NCBI GenBank assembly: GCA_027456925.1
Contig: DAIDTZ010000296.1
Coordinates: 1-13,663 of the forward strand
Length of the DNA: 13,663 bases
DNA from: Nitrospirota bacterium
Lineage (GTDB): Bacteria > Nitrospirota > UBA9217
Reading direction: 5' to 3'
The notes under the pieces are model-generated. The model searched no databases. It was not told the origin of the DNA and was given only the letters and a program-made list of their open reading frames with translations. This document shows positions 13,155-13,663 of the stretch, piece by piece. Position 1 is the first letter of the stretch. Each line of letters opens with the position of its first letter. The position numbers and the translations under genes are program-made.

Positions 13155-13663
13155 TTGGCACGGTATATTGGATCAGTCTGCAAGCTCTGCAGACGAGAGG
13201 GCATGAAGCTCTTTCTGAAGGCTGAGCGCTGCTATACAGATAAGTGCGGTGTAACGAGGAGAAGCTATCCACCGGGACAACACGGACAGGCAAGAATCAA
13301 GCAATCAGAATACAGCCTGCAGCTTCGGGAAAAGCAAAAAATTCGGCGCGTCTACGGCGTCCTTGAGCGGCAGTTCCGCGGCTATTTTGAGAAAGCTGAG
13401 CGGATGAAGGGAGTGACCGGAGATAACCTGCTGCAGCTTCTGGAAAGACGGCTTGATAACATTGTCCAGCGCATGGGGTTTGCAGGGGCCAAGAAAGAAG
13501 CACGGCAGCTTGTACGGCACGGCCATCTTCTGGTCAACGGCAAAAAAGTAAATATCCCATCCTATCTCGTTAAGGCCGGCGATGTGGTGGAGCTTCGTGA
13601 AAAGAGTCGCGGCATTGTACAGATTCAGCAGACACTTGCCGCGGTTGAGAAGCGTGGCTTCCC
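13155..13663 (+). CDS. rpsD: 30S ribosomal protein S4, zinc-binding form (3' end outside window)
   Basis: S4 starts assembly of the 16S rRNA 5' domain and, in E. coli and B. subtilis, controls its own gene or operon. From TTG 13155 the frame is open to the end of the window, giving 169 codons of about 205-210 expected. AGGAGG stands at 13143-13148, six bases before the TTG. The protein starts MARYIGSVCKLCRREGMKLF; Cys9, Cys12, Cys26 and Cys31 form the zinc knuckle of the C+ type. PPGQHGQAR and YSLQLREKQKIRRVYG follow, and the S4 RNA-binding domain begins about residue 98 (RRLDNIVQRMGFA, then LVRHGHLLVNGKKVNIPSY). rpoA and rplQ would be expected next, outside the window. Confidence 0.97.
   Translation, partial: MARYIGSVCKLCRREGMKLFLKAERCYTDKCGVTRRSYPPGQHGQARIKQSEYSLQLREKQKIRRVYGVLERQFRGYFEKAERMKGVTGDNLLQLLERRLDNIVQRMGFAGAKKEARQLVRHGHLLVNGKKVNIPSYLVKAGDVVELREKSRGIVQIQQTLAAVEKRGF

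Overview
This window is a conserved bacterial ribosomal-protein supercluster, with every gene on the + strand. It has the fused S10-spc-alpha layout: the 3' end of tuf (EF-Tu), then rpsJ-rplC-rplD-rplW-rplB-rpsS-rplV-rpsC-rplP-rpmC-rpsQ (S10 block), rplN-rplX-rplE-rpsN-rpsH-rplF-rplR-rpsE-rpmD-rplO-secY (spc block), then map-infA-rpmJ-rpsM-rpsK-rpsD (alpha block). Both ends are cut: tuf lacks its start and rpsD lacks its 3' end. No mobile element, CRISPR array, tRNA/rRNA gene or foreign cargo is visible, and no gap between genes exceeds 92 bases. I see no intrinsic terminator and no convincing promoter inside the window, so the cluster probably reads as one or a few long transcripts, with many 0-4 base junctions and one 14-base overlap suggesting translational coupling.

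The organism is a bacterium: bacterial-type L24, L36, IF1, SecY and type Ia methionine aminopeptidase. GC content is moderate. A zinc-type (C+) S14, S4, L36 and a four-cysteine L24, with tuf directly before rpsJ, would fit Nitrospirota or a Geobacter-like Desulfobacterota lineage. This is an impression from protein style, not a search, and I hold it at low confidence. adk, which lies between secY and map in many bacteria, is absent here.

The genes work together in building both ribosomal subunits (10 complete or nearly complete small-subunit proteins and 15 large-subunit proteins), starting translation (IF1), delivering aminoacyl-tRNA (EF-Tu), trimming the initiator methionine (Map) and exporting proteins (SecY).

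I do not see a new biological system. Worth a second look are: a Lys/Ala-rich extension of about 50 residues on L5; a structured gap before rpsM with a 15-base-pair imperfect hairpin and AGC-nnnn heptad repeats; perfect or near-perfect inverted repeats at the rplF-rplR and map-infA junctions; unusual residues at normally invariant sites in EF-Tu (MPGDN to MPCDN) and L2 (GGGHK to GGWHK, and an altered H-P before PWG); and a sharp codon-usage contrast between tuf and rpsJ.
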